From Subsaxibacter sp. CAU 1640 (GTDB taxonomy: Bacteria > Bacteroidota > Bacteroidia > Flavobacteriales > Flavobacteriaceae), in NCBI RefSeq assembly GCF_023156585.1, contig NZ_JALNMI010000001.1:434001-498000 (forward strand): DNA of 64,000 nt. The letters are read 5' to 3'. Below the pieces are notes generated by a model. It did not search any database. It was given only the letters and a program-made list of their open reading frames with translations, and was not told where the DNA came from. This document shows, one piece after another, positions 43,092-51,897 of the stretch. Position 1 is the stretch's first letter; each line of letters begins with the position of its first letter. Made by a program: the position numbers and the translations under genes.

Positions 43092-44153
43092 TTATTCCTT
43101 TACTTCTTTAATGACATAAACATACACCGGAAAGTGGTCACTGAATCCGTCTGAAAAACCACCATCAGACCAGCTTCTGAATGGATAACCCTTCCATCGA
43201 CCTCTTTTGGTAGTCAAATAATACTTATTGTAAATATTTGCTTTATAAAGTTGGTAACCCGAATAATCTTTTTCTATCAATGGTTTGGTCACAAGAATTT
43301 GATCAAACAAACTCCAAGCATCTCGATATGCAGTGGTTCCCAATCCTCTTTTATAATAGTTTTCATAAGGATTATAAATACCTTTTATCTCGACGTCATC
43401 CTGATCTGCTTTCGCCTTCAACTCCTTTTTTACACTATCATTAGTTGGGTCATCATTTAAATCTCCCATTGTGAAAATCTTGGCATAAGGATCAATAACT
43501 TGAAGTGAATCAATAATATGCTTATTCAATTTAGCAGCTGCCACACGTTTAGAGCGACTTCTAGCTTCTCCACCACTTCTAGATGGCCAGTGATTGACGA
43601 TCACGTGAATGACCTCTCCGTCTAATTTTCCTGTAACCAATAACTGATCTCTCGTGTAAACACGCTCTCTAGTTTGATCATCATAGATTTTTAATTCGTG
43701 CGAGCTTGTACTGATTGGAACAAACAATGACTTTTGATATATTAAAGCTACATCAATACCACGGGCATCTGGCGAATCGTAGTGTACAATGCCATAATCT
43801 TTACCAATCAACAAAGGATCGTTAACGACATCAACCAATACATCACGATTTTCAATTTCAGAAACTCCTAAAATAGCAGGTGTATCGTGGGCTTCCTCTG
43901 CTCCAATATCAGCAATAACTCTTGCCATGTTGTGCACTTTCTTTTTATAAGCAGCCTCTCTTCCTGTATTCATTTCCATGATTGGACTGGCCTCGTCAAA
44001 CTTATTTACGTCATTAATGGTATCAAAAAGGTTTTCAAGATTGTAAAAAGCAATCGTTCTAATTTTAAACTTTTTGACTTCCTTTTCTTGAGAAAAAGCA
44101 CTGAAAGTCAATGAGATACATGCTAGAACAATAAGAGTTTTTAATGATTTCAT
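43092..44153 (-). CDS. Endonuclease/exonuclease/phosphatase (EEP) family protein, exported
   Basis: The 353-residue protein has a signal peptide (MKSLKTLIVLACISLTFSAF) followed by the EEP fold. Key parts are RTIAFYNLENLFDT (Asn and Glu of the active site), ILGVSEIENRDVL (metal-binding Glu), the catalytic HYDSPDARGIDVALIYQ, VIVNHWPSRSGGEA and the C-terminal GFSDHFPVYV His-Asp pair. The fold is shared by DNase I-like nucleases and phosphoesterases. An exported enzyme of this type could degrade nucleic acids or organic phosphates outside the cell. It lies divergent from the TonB receptor/DUF5689 pair. The paralogue at 57581-58537 is cytoplasmic. Confidence 0.87.
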   Translation of the reverse strand: MKSLKTLIVLACISLTFSAFSQEKEVKKFKIRTIAFYNLENLFDTINDVNKFDEASPIMEMNTGREAAYKKKVHNMARVIADIGAEEAHDTPAILGVSEIENRDVLVDVVNDPLLIGKDYGIVHYDSPDARGIDVALIYQKSLFVPISTSSHELKIYDDQTRERVYTRDQLLVTGKLDGEVIHVIVNHWPSRSGGEARSRSKRVAAAKLNKHIIDSLQVIDPYAKIFTMGDLNDDPTNDSVKKELKAKADQDDVEIKGIYNPYENYYKRGLGTTAYRDAWSLFDQILVTKPLIEKDYSGYQLYKANIYNKYYLTTKRGRWKGYPFRSWSDGGFSDGFSDHFPVYVYVIKEVKE

Positions 44154-44226
44154 AAATGCTATATTATATTTTTGTTATGATGTTTACAAAATTTGCGCCA
44201 AAAGTATGTAATTATTATAAATAATG

Positions 44227-44234
44227 TAAATTTG
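44227..44234 (+). promoter_or_regulatory. -7 box of the TonB receptor/DUF5689 operon
   Basis: TAAATTTG fits TAnnTTTG and lies 57 bp upstream of the receptor ATG. No clear -33 box is seen. Confidence 0.45.
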
Positions 44235-44291
44235 CACGCTTTAAATAACTATTATTTAATGCTATAAATACTATTAACTTTAAAATTAGGC

Positions 44292-47078
44292 ATGAAAAAA
44301 AGTTTTTTTATTTTCTTATTCGGAATTTTTTCATTGGCTGCGACTGTTGCGCAGACGGTTGTAAAAGGTAGTGTCCTTGATGCTGCATCTGACGAACCAA
44401 TTCCAAGTGTAACAATTACCATTGAAGGTACAGAGTTCTCTACCGAGACTGATGCAAATGGTGAGTTCAGCTTTACAAGTAATGTACCTTTAGGAGAACA
44501 GGTTTTGGTTGTTGAAAAGCTGGGATACATCACAAAACGTTATCCTATCATTGTGAATGAAGGTAAAACTGTTGATATTTCAGGAATGATGTTGGATATT
44601 GACGTCACCGAAAGTGAAGATTTATTCCTCGTAACTTTAACCGACGATGAATTAAATGATGATACAGGTGGCGCTGACAACATCTCTGGATTGTTACAAT
44701 CGTCTCAAGATGTATTTCAAAATACTGCGGCTTTTGAATTCAGTTCGTCATTCTTTAATATTAAAGGTCTTAATTCTGAAAACGGGACTGTATTGATCAA
44801 TGGTATTGAAATGAACAAATTATTCGATGGTAGACCTCAATGGAGTGATTGGGGCGGATTGAACGATGTCGTAAGAAATCAAGAATTAGCCATTGGTTTA
44901 TCACCTTCAAATTATAGCTTTGGTGGTGTATTAGGTACAACCAATATTAATACTAGAGCTTCTCAATATAGAAAAGGTGGTCGTATCACTTACTCTTCTT
45001 CAGACAGAAGTTATACTAATAGAGTGATAGCAAGCTATGCTACTGGGATGATGAATGGTGGATGGTCTGTAACGGCTGCTGTAGGAAGAAGATGGGGTGA
45101 TGAAGGTTTCCAAGAGGCTACTTTTTATGATGCGAATTCATTCTTTCTTTCAGTTGAAAAGAAATTAAGCGAAAAACACAGCATCAACTTTACCTCGATT
45201 TATGCTCCGAATAGAAGAGGTAAATCATCTCCAAATACACAAGAAGTATACGATTTAAAAGGAATTGAATACAACGAATATTGGGGTTGGCAAGATGGTG
45301 AAAAGAGAAATTCACGAGTTAAAGAAGTGAATGAGCCTATCTTGATGTTGAATCATTATTGGGACATCAGCCCAAGAACGACTTTGAACACAAACGTTGC
45401 TTACCAATTTGGTAAAATTGGAAATAGCCGTTTGGATTTTCCAGGAGGCGCAAACCCTAGCCCTACATACTATCAAAAACTTCCAAGTTATTTCTTGGCA
45501 GATCCAGATGGACCAGACTTTGCAGGTGCTTACGAAGCGGAGCAAGAATTCCTTACAAACGGTCAGTTAGACTGGAACAGAATGTATGATGCGAACATTA
45601 CCAACAATGCTTCAGGATTACCAGCAGCTTTCGTTTTGTACGAAGACCGAAATGACGAGACACAGTTAACTGCTAATACTATTCTGACGTCAGACATTAC
45701 AGATAACATTACAATCAGTGGTAATATCACATATAACAAGCAAAAATCTGAAAACTTTGCAGAAATCATTGATCTTTTAGGCTCTAATGGTTATTTGAAC
45801 AATGATTCATTTGACAATATCCCATTTGATTTAAGAAATCCTGATGAGATAGTAGGGGAAGGTGGAAAAATAAGATACAATTACGATTTGTATTCTGACA
45901 TTATCTCTGGATTTGCTCAAGCACAATTTAAATACAGAAAGATTGACTTTTTTGTTTCAGCAATGGCTTCAAATACCACTTACCAAAGAGATGGTCTCTA
46001 TGAAAATGCCAACTATCCTGGTGAAGGTCAAGGAGGTTCTTTTGGTAAAGGCCGTGAGTTAAGTTTTTCTGGTTTAGGAGGTAAAGCCGGTTTTACTTAT
46101 AAAATCAGTGGGAAGCATTTAATAGACGTTAATGCAGCTTACATCACAAAAGCGCCATCTTTAAGAAATACTTACTCAAATTCAAGAGAAAATCACGCTA
46201 TTGTTAAGAACATTACAGAGGAAAAAATAAACTCCGTTGATGCAAGTTATATCTTCCGTTCATCTAAAATAAAGGCAAAGTTGACAGGTTATTATACTAA
46301 AATTGAAGACGCCAACGAAATTTCGTTCTACTATGCAGATGGATTGGTAAGCTACGGTATCGGAAATGAAGATGGAACTACAACTAGTGAAACTTCAGCT
46401 TTCGTTCAAGAGATTTTACAAGGCATTGACAAAAGACATATTGGCGGTGAATTCGGAATTGAAGCTCAAGTAACGCCTACTATAAAGTTGAAAGGTGTTG
46501 CAGCAGTTGGGCAATACACTTACGATAACAACCCTAATCTTTACCTAACATCATCAGATTTTACAGACCCTAATGGTATTGACCTTGGGCAAGCTAGTTT
46601 GAAAGACTATAAATTGTCTGGTGGGCCACAAACAGCCTACTCTGTAGGTTTTGAGTACCGCGACCCTGATTACTGGTGGGTTGGTGCTACAGCTAACTTC
46701 TTCGACAACGCATATGTCGACGTCAGTCCATTAACAAGAACCAGAAACTTCTATTCTGATGCCGATGGTTTGCCGTTCAACGATTACGATCCTGAATTAG
46801 CAAGACAGTTGCTTAAGCAAGAAAAATTTGATGACTATATGGTAGTTAATCTCGTTGGGGGGAAATCTTGGAAAATCAATGATTACTTTGTAGGTTTCTT
46901 TGCCAGTATCAATAACCTTTTTGACGAAGTTTACAAAACGGGTGGATTTGAACAAGGTAGAAACGCAAACTTCCGTGAGTTACGTGATGATGCAAGTAAT
47001 GATAAGCCGGTATTTGGTTCAAAATATTGGTACGGTCGTGGCACAACTTACTTCCTAAATGTGTATTTTAGATTTTAA
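44292..47078 (+). CDS. TonB-dependent receptor with N-terminal carboxypeptidase-regulatory-like domain
   Basis: The 928-residue outer-membrane protein has a signal peptide, a carboxypeptidase-regulatory-like domain (about 22-105; VLDAASDEPIPSVTITIEGT), a plug domain with LLQSSQDVFQNTAAFEFSSS and GLNSENGTVLINGIEMNKLF, then a barrel ending in YFLNVYFRF with a terminal Phe. The domain order is that of the SusC-like group, but the partner is a DUF5689 lipoprotein rather than SusD. The substrate is unknown. The next gene is 12 bp away. The nearby EEP enzyme suggests a nucleic acid or phosphorylated substrate, which is inference. Confidence 0.88.
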   Translation: MKKSFFIFLFGIFSLAATVAQTVVKGSVLDAASDEPIPSVTITIEGTEFSTETDANGEFSFTSNVPLGEQVLVVEKLGYITKRYPIIVNEGKTVDISGMMLDIDVTESEDLFLVTLTDDELNDDTGGADNISGLLQSSQDVFQNTAAFEFSSSFFNIKGLNSENGTVLINGIEMNKLFDGRPQWSDWGGLNDVVRNQELAIGLSPSNYSFGGVLGTTNINTRASQYRKGGRITYSSSDRSYTNRVIASYATGMMNGGWSVTAAVGRRWGDEGFQEATFYDANSFFLSVEKKLSEKHSINFTSIYAPNRRGKSSPNTQEVYDLKGIEYNEYWGWQDGEKRNSRVKEVNEPILMLNHYWDISPRTTLNTNVAYQFGKIGNSRLDFPGGANPSPTYYQKLPSYFLADPDGPDFAGAYEAEQEFLTNGQLDWNRMYDANITNNASGLPAAFVLYEDRNDETQLTANTILTSDITDNITISGNITYNKQKSENFAEIIDLLGSNGYLNNDSFDNIPFDLRNPDEIVGEGGKIRYNYDLYSDIISGFAQAQFKYRKIDFFVSAMASNTTYQRDGLYENANYPGEGQGGSFGKGRELSFSGLGGKAGFTYKISGKHLIDVNAAYITKAPSLRNTYSNSRENHAIVKNITEEKINSVDASYIFRSSKIKAKLTGYYTKIEDANEISFYYADGLVSYGIGNEDGTTTSETSAFVQEILQGIDKRHIGGEFGIEAQVTPTIKLKGVAAVGQYTYDNNPNLYLTSSDFTDPNGIDLGQASLKDYKLSGGPQTAYSVGFEYRDPDYWWVGATANFFDNAYVDVSPLTRTRNFYSDADGLPFNDYDPELARQLLKQEKFDDYMVVNLVGGKSWKINDYFVGFFASINNLFDEVYKTGGFEQGRNANFRELRDDASNDKPVFGSKYWYGRGTTYFLNVYFRF

Positions 47079-47114
47079 TAAAAATTAACTGTGAAAAAAT
47101 ATAATATTGTAAAT

Positions 47115-48515
47115 ATGAAAACGAACAAAATTTTTAAACTTTTCACGATTATAGCGATGACTTTTGCTATGACTTCGTGTGTACAAGACGATGATTTCTC
47201 GGTTCCGACTGAATTAGGAACCGAAGAAAATGCAGGTTTGCGAGCACTTCTGGCCAGTAATGCTTCTGAAGTTACTATAGCTGAATTAAAAGCAATGTAT
47301 TTAACAGAATCAGATCCTGGAGATAATGCGCCAGTATTTGTTGAAACTGATATTTATGTTAAAGGTTATGTGAGTTCCTCTGACAGAACAGGAAATTTTT
47401 ATAAAGAAATGTTCTTACAGGATTCTCCTGAAAACCCTACATCGGCAATTAAAGTAATTTTTAATCAAGTAGAGAGCTATAACCAATATAATTTTGGACG
47501 TGAGGTTTATATCAATCTTAAAGGTCTTTATGTAGGTGAAGAGCGTTTGGAAAATGAAGTTATTACTATTGGTGGAGGAACAGAGACTGATAATTTTGGT
47601 ACTACCGTAACTCAAATGACCAATAATCAGCGTGCTGCAAAAATGTTCAGATCAGAAAACACATTCGAAATGGTTCCTTTAAATAAAACATTTGCAGGTG
47701 TAAGCTCTGATGATATTGGTTTGTACGTTAAGTTTGATGGTGTACAGTTTGCTGACAACCTAAATGGACTTCGCTACTTCGATCCAATGGAGGACTTCGA
47801 TACTTCTAGAACGTTACAAACTTGCGCTGGTTTTGGCTATAGCAACTTTATATTGGAAACAAGTTCGTTTGCCTCTTTTGCAAATGAATTATTACCTACT
47901 GGAAATGGAAATATTTCTGGAGTTATAACCAAAACTTTTGAAGGAGATGTATTAATCCTTACATTGAATACAACTGAAGATGTAAATATGGATGGACAAC
48001 GTTGCGAACCATTAAACATTGATGACTTTACAGTGGTATTTGAAGATGGTTTTTCAACTGGCATAAGTAACTGGACTACATTTAATGCATTAGGCGCTCA
48101 AGTATGGGGACAAACCAATTTTGGAAACCCTGCACCAAGTGCCTATATGAACGGTTTTCAAAGTGGTGCTCAAAACAATGAAGATTGGTTAATTTCTCCT
48201 GCAATTGACTTATCCAGTGTTACAAATACTGTTTTCTTCTTTGAAACGGACAAACGTTATGATGGTAACGATTTAGAAGTTTATTATTCTACCAATTATT
48301 CAGGAACAGGAAACCCGAATACAAATGGAACTTGGACTCAATTAGATGCCATCATTGATCCAAATGCTGGCGCCTGGAACACTTGGACTAACTCTGGCAC
48401 CATAGATATTTCAAGTGCTGACGGTCAAACTGTTTATATCGCTTTTAAATATACGTCTACTACGAGTGCTGCTGCTACTTTTGAATTAGATAACGTTGCG
48501 GTATTAGGTTTATAA
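47115..48515 (+). CDS. DUF5689 lipoprotein with a choice-of-anchor-like C-terminal domain
   Basis: The protein has about 466 residues. The ATG at 47115 gives the lipoprotein signal ending in FAMTSC; a GTG at 47091 is in frame but less likely. Residues about 35-270 form the DUF5689 domain (TIAELKAMYL, VFVETDIYVKGYVSSSDRTG, YKEMFLQDSPENPTSAIKVI). The C-terminal 160 residues form a choice-of-anchor/MAM-like beta sandwich (DGFSTGISNWTTFNALGAQV, NEDWLISPAIDLSS). It should be a surface lipoprotein that captures the substrate of the TonB receptor encoded directly upstream, taking the place of SusD. Confidence 0.85.
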   Translation: MKTNKIFKLFTIIAMTFAMTSCVQDDDFSVPTELGTEENAGLRALLASNASEVTIAELKAMYLTESDPGDNAPVFVETDIYVKGYVSSSDRTGNFYKEMFLQDSPENPTSAIKVIFNQVESYNQYNFGREVYINLKGLYVGEERLENEVITIGGGTETDNFGTTVTQMTNNQRAAKMFRSENTFEMVPLNKTFAGVSSDDIGLYVKFDGVQFADNLNGLRYFDPMEDFDTSRTLQTCAGFGYSNFILETSSFASFANELLPTGNGNISGVITKTFEGDVLILTLNTTEDVNMDGQRCEPLNIDDFTVVFEDGFSTGISNWTTFNALGAQVWGQTNFGNPAPSAYMNGFQSGAQNNEDWLISPAIDLSSVTNTVFFFETDKRYDGNDLEVYYSTNYSGTGNPNTNGTWTQLDAIIDPNAGAWNTWTNSGTIDISSADGQTVYIAFKYTSTTSAAATFELDNVAVLGL

Positions 48516-48537
48516 TATCCTTTAAATAATAAAATTT

Positions 48538-48570
48538 AAGCCTGTTAGATAATTCTAGCAGGCTTTTTTA
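48538..48570 (+). terminator. Terminator of the DUF5689 gene
   Basis: AAGCCTGTTAGA and TCTAGCAGGCTT form a 12-bp stem with one G-T pair and a 4-nt loop, followed by TTTTTA. Confidence 0.85.
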
Positions 48571-48584
48571 ATCAATAGAGAATT

Positions 48585-48962
48585 ATGAGTTGTTTTGACA
48601 GGCTTTATTTCAACATGTTAAATGAATACAAAGCATTATATAAATCCAAAGCAAAATCTATTGCGTACTATTATATTTCCTTTCTTCAAATAAGCTTGCT
48701 GTTTCTCTCTGGAATCTGTTTAGCCTTTTTTCTGAATGAAATGAATGTTAGAACAATGAAACAAGATAAAGCGTGGTTTTTATTTATCATTGCAGCATCA
48801 GCCCTATTATTTCATAACTCTATAAGATATAGTGGAAAAAAGGGTAAAGTAGTTAAGGCAAACATCTACATTACAAGGGAACGTTCCTACGGAAAGTTTA
48901 CCTTGTGGCTTATGCCGTTATGTTGTTTAATTTTGGCTGTTTTGATTTACACAAGGCTATAA
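48585..48962 (+). CDS. Small membrane protein, 125 aa
   Basis: The protein has three hydrophobic segments (about 31-49 SFLQISLLFLSGICLAFFL, 64-77, 103-122 LWLMPLCCLILAVLIYTRL) and a short cytoplasmic, positively charged region (YSGKKGKVVKAN). No family is recognised. Only this ATG gives a normal N-terminus; a Met at residue 11 is an alternative. It lies between two terminators, so it is monocistronic. Confidence 0.6.
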   Translation: MSCFDRLYFNMLNEYKALYKSKAKSIAYYYISFLQISLLFLSGICLAFFLNEMNVRTMKQDKAWFLFIIAASALLFHNSIRYSGKKGKVVKANIYITRERSYGKFTLWLMPLCCLILAVLIYTRL

Positions 48963-48994
48963 AAAAATCCTATCAATAGGATAGGATTTTTTTT
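48963..48994. terminator. Bidirectional terminator
   Basis: ATCCTATC (48967-48974) and GATAGGAT (48980-48987) form an 8-bp stem with A and T runs on the flanks, between convergent genes. Confidence 0.85.
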
Positions 48995-49020
48995 ATTTTA
49001 AAGATTAAGTATATTTCCAA

Positions 49021-50943
49021 TTATTCCGTTTGAGAAGCAGGCCCTCCGGAAACAATTTTAAATTCTGACCTACGATTCATTTGATATTGCTCTTCAGTAC
49101 AGTTAGAACCACAATCTACCTTCGGCATAGTTTCACCTTTACCCGCACCAGAAATTCTGCTTTTGTCAATTCCTTTTGAAATAACATATTGAACAGTAGT
49201 TTTCGCTCTTCTATCAGATAATCTCATATTATAAGAGTCAGAACCTCTATTATCAGTGTGAGCGGATACATCAATAACCATATCCGGATATTTGTTCATC
49301 ACTTGCACCAATTTATCCAATTCAAATGCTGCTTGTGAAGTGATGTTCGATTTGTCAAACTCAAAATAAATTGGCTGCAATTCTACAGCTCCTTCAGCAA
49401 TAATTTTGTCTATCGGTTCTAAAGATATTTGAACATTTACCTCTTTGTCTTGAGTTCCTTTTACGGTCGTACGTTTACTTTCGAAATCGTCCATGACAAC
49501 CTCCAACTCGGTGTCTTTGTCACATTCTACAATAAATTCAGCGATTCCTTCCGCACTTGTGGTTTTAGAAACAATTTTATTTCCTTGATCGTCAAAAAGT
49601 GTTACGGTTGCTCCATTAATTGGATTTCCTGTTTTATCATCTATCACAGTTGCTGTGACCAGTACATCGCAAAGAGGTTGTAATCTCATGGTGCGATAGA
49701 TATCATCACTGCCTACACCACCAGCACGATTAGAAGAAATAAACCCTTCACCACTCTCATCATCAATATGGAATGCAAAATCATCGGCATTACTGTTGAT
49801 TGGGATGCCAACATTACGAATGGGAGCCATTTTCCCGTCGATTTCTTTAGTAAAGAATACGTCAAGGCCTCCCAGACCTAAATGTCCGTTAGAAGAGAAG
49901 TAAAGCGTGCCATCATCTCCTATAAATGGAAACATTTCTTGTCCTTCGGTATTTACTTTTTGACCTAGATTAACCGGTTCTCCTACCGTTCCGTCTTCAT
50001 TGATTGGTGCTTTATAAATATCAAAAAGTCCATATCCACCAGGCATATCAGAAGCGAAATAAAGTGTTTTCCCATCTTTACTCAATGCAGGATTTTTCGC
50101 AGAATAATCTTTAGTAATATTTAAAGCTTCTACATTGTCCCACTTGTCACCAAGCGAAGTCGCTTTATACATATGAATAGAACCGAATTTGTTTTTGGTA
50201 ATAGAGTCTTTAACATATTCTTTCTCGAAGAAACTTTCTCTAGAAAAATACATTGTTTCACCGTCGGGGCTGAATGCGACCACACCTTCATGATAGCTGG
50301 TATTGATTTTTCCATCAACAGGTTCTGGAGCTGTATACCCTCCTTCCGAATTTTTTGTGGTAACAAATATATCTAAATATGGCTCATCATTCCATCCGTA
50401 ATTGCTGCCTGTTACATCCCTTGCAGAAGTGATATAAAGTTTGCCATCTTTGAGGGTCCCACCAAAATCCGAATACTTTGAATTGATATCCATATTCTCT
50501 ACCCTAAACTTCTTTCCCCTTTCAAGAATTTGAGGAATATAGTTAGGATTATCTCTAAAGGCCATTGCTCTATGATCGTCAGGACGAATATCAGCAAATC
50601 TGGCCATCCATTCATTGGACTGAGCATATTTCCCATTGGCTTTTAGCATTTGAGCATACTTATAAACCATTTCTGAATTTGGGGCTGGATTATTTTCTAA
50701 AGCTTTATAATAATAAAGTTCAGCCTTTTCTGTATTGAATACATTATAATATGATTCTGCCAACTGTGCATAAACGTAGTTGTCGGCTTTTCCGTCTTCT
50801 ACAAGTTTTTCATAATCTTTCGCTGCTTCAACAAATTCAAGTTGATTGAAATGTTTATCAGCTTTTTTTGTGTCTTTATTTTGAGCAATTAAGCTGAAAC
50901 TACTCAAAATTGTGAGGGTAATTAATAAGTTAATTTTTTTCAT
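49021..50943 (-). CDS. OmpA-like protein with TPR and WD40-type beta-propeller, T9SS/gliding accessory
   Basis: The 640-residue protein has a signal peptide, a TPR region (about 25-120; KADKHFNQLEFVEAAKDYEK), a WD40-like PD40 propeller (about 150-410, with YFASDMPGGYGLFDIYKAPI and ISSNRAGGVGSDDIYR), a carboxypeptidase-regulatory-like domain (430-510) and a C-terminal OmpA domain (515-630) with the peptidoglycan-binding AHTDNRGSDSYNMRLSDRRA. It would anchor to the cell wall from the outer membrane. It ends a three-gene operon with the PorP/SprF gene and the SprB-like gene upstream, an arrangement typical of gliding adhesin gene sets. Confidence 0.9.
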   Translation of the reverse strand: MKKINLLITLTILSSFSLIAQNKDTKKADKHFNQLEFVEAAKDYEKLVEDGKADNYVYAQLAESYYNVFNTEKAELYYYKALENNPAPNSEMVYKYAQMLKANGKYAQSNEWMARFADIRPDDHRAMAFRDNPNYIPQILERGKKFRVENMDINSKYSDFGGTLKDGKLYITSARDVTGSNYGWNDEPYLDIFVTTKNSEGGYTAPEPVDGKINTSYHEGVVAFSPDGETMYFSRESFFEKEYVKDSITKNKFGSIHMYKATSLGDKWDNVEALNITKDYSAKNPALSKDGKTLYFASDMPGGYGLFDIYKAPINEDGTVGEPVNLGQKVNTEGQEMFPFIGDDGTLYFSSNGHLGLGGLDVFFTKEIDGKMAPIRNVGIPINSNADDFAFHIDDESGEGFISSNRAGGVGSDDIYRTMRLQPLCDVLVTATVIDDKTGNPINGATVTLFDDQGNKIVSKTTSAEGIAEFIVECDKDTELEVVMDDFESKRTTVKGTQDKEVNVQISLEPIDKIIAEGAVELQPIYFEFDKSNITSQAAFELDKLVQVMNKYPDMVIDVSAHTDNRGSDSYNMRLSDRRAKTTVQYVISKGIDKSRISGAGKGETMPKVDCGSNCTEEQYQMNRRSEFKIVSGGPASQTE

Positions 50944-50962
50944 GTTTGTTTAGCTTAACTGG

Positions 50963-51865
50963 TTAAAAATATCTTGGTGAACGAGAGATCTTTTTGGCAA
51001 AATTCAAATCAAATAACAAAATGAATTCATGAGAGGCTGGTGCGTATCTCTTAATGTCAGAAGTAACGCTATCATATGCATATCCCACTCTTATGTTTGG
51101 TGTAATTGCAAAATTTACCAACCCAGAAAAAGAATCATCTAATCTGTAAGAGGCACCTATTTCAAACTTCTCAAAAAACAAAGCATTTAAGTTCACATCA
51201 AATGACGTAGGTGCTGTAAACGCAGATTTAACTAAAAATGATGGTTTCAACTTGGTGTTTTCAGAAAGTTGAAATACATAACCTCCTGTCAAAAAATAGT
51301 GACTTGTTTCTGTGCCATACTCTGTACCCTCTGCATCTAACTTCACTGAACTTAAGATATTTGGTACTGAAAAAGCCAAATAGTAATTATTTGTATAATA
51401 AAAAACTCCTGCTCCAATATTGGGCGTTACACCAGAAACATCATTGAAATAAGGGTCATTTGGATCTATTAAATCAAGATCAGCCAATCCTAAATCATGA
51501 AATGTAGCACCAGCTTTAATACCAAAGGCTAAACGATGTTCGCCTGCAAGTCTCAAAGTATATGATACGTCTGCATAGGTATTGGTTTCTCTTACAGGAC
51601 CAATTTCATCAGTAATGACAGATAATCCTACTCCTATTTTATCACTAACGGGCATATGTCCGAAGAAAGTACCCGTTTTAGGGGCACCATCTAAACCTGT
51701 CCATTGTGTACGATATAATAAACCGAACGATAAGTTCTCTTTAGAACCTGCATACGCCGGATTCATAACATTCATGTTATACATGTACTGCGTATATTGA
51801 GGGTCTTGTTGCCCTTGCGTTTTTATGGCAATGAGCAATATTAAAATGATAATTAGTTTTTTCAT
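50963..51865 (-). CDS. PorP/SprF family outer-membrane protein
   Basis: The 300-residue protein has a signal peptide and a barrel-type body ending in Phe. The N-terminal DPQYTQYMYNMNVMNPAYAG is the PorP/SprF signature, followed by LLYRTQWTGLDGAPKTGTFF and TPNIGAGVFYYTNNYYLAFS. In Flavobacterium johnsoniae SprF is needed to secrete the adhesin SprB; here the protein is encoded 32 bp downstream of a large type B sorted protein, so it likely acts for that protein. Confidence 0.94.
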   Translation of the reverse strand: MKKLIIILILLIAIKTQGQQDPQYTQYMYNMNVMNPAYAGSKENLSFGLLYRTQWTGLDGAPKTGTFFGHMPVSDKIGVGLSVITDEIGPVRETNTYADVSYTLRLAGEHRLAFGIKAGATFHDLGLADLDLIDPNDPYFNDVSGVTPNIGAGVFYYTNNYYLAFSVPNILSSVKLDAEGTEYGTETSHYFLTGGYVFQLSENTKLKPSFLVKSAFTAPTSFDVNLNALFFEKFEIGASYRLDDSFSGLVNFAITPNIRVGYAYDSVTSDIKRYAPASHEFILLFDLNFAKKISRSPRYF

Positions 51866-51897
51866 ATTAATTAATTAGTTGTATATCGATTCGTTTT

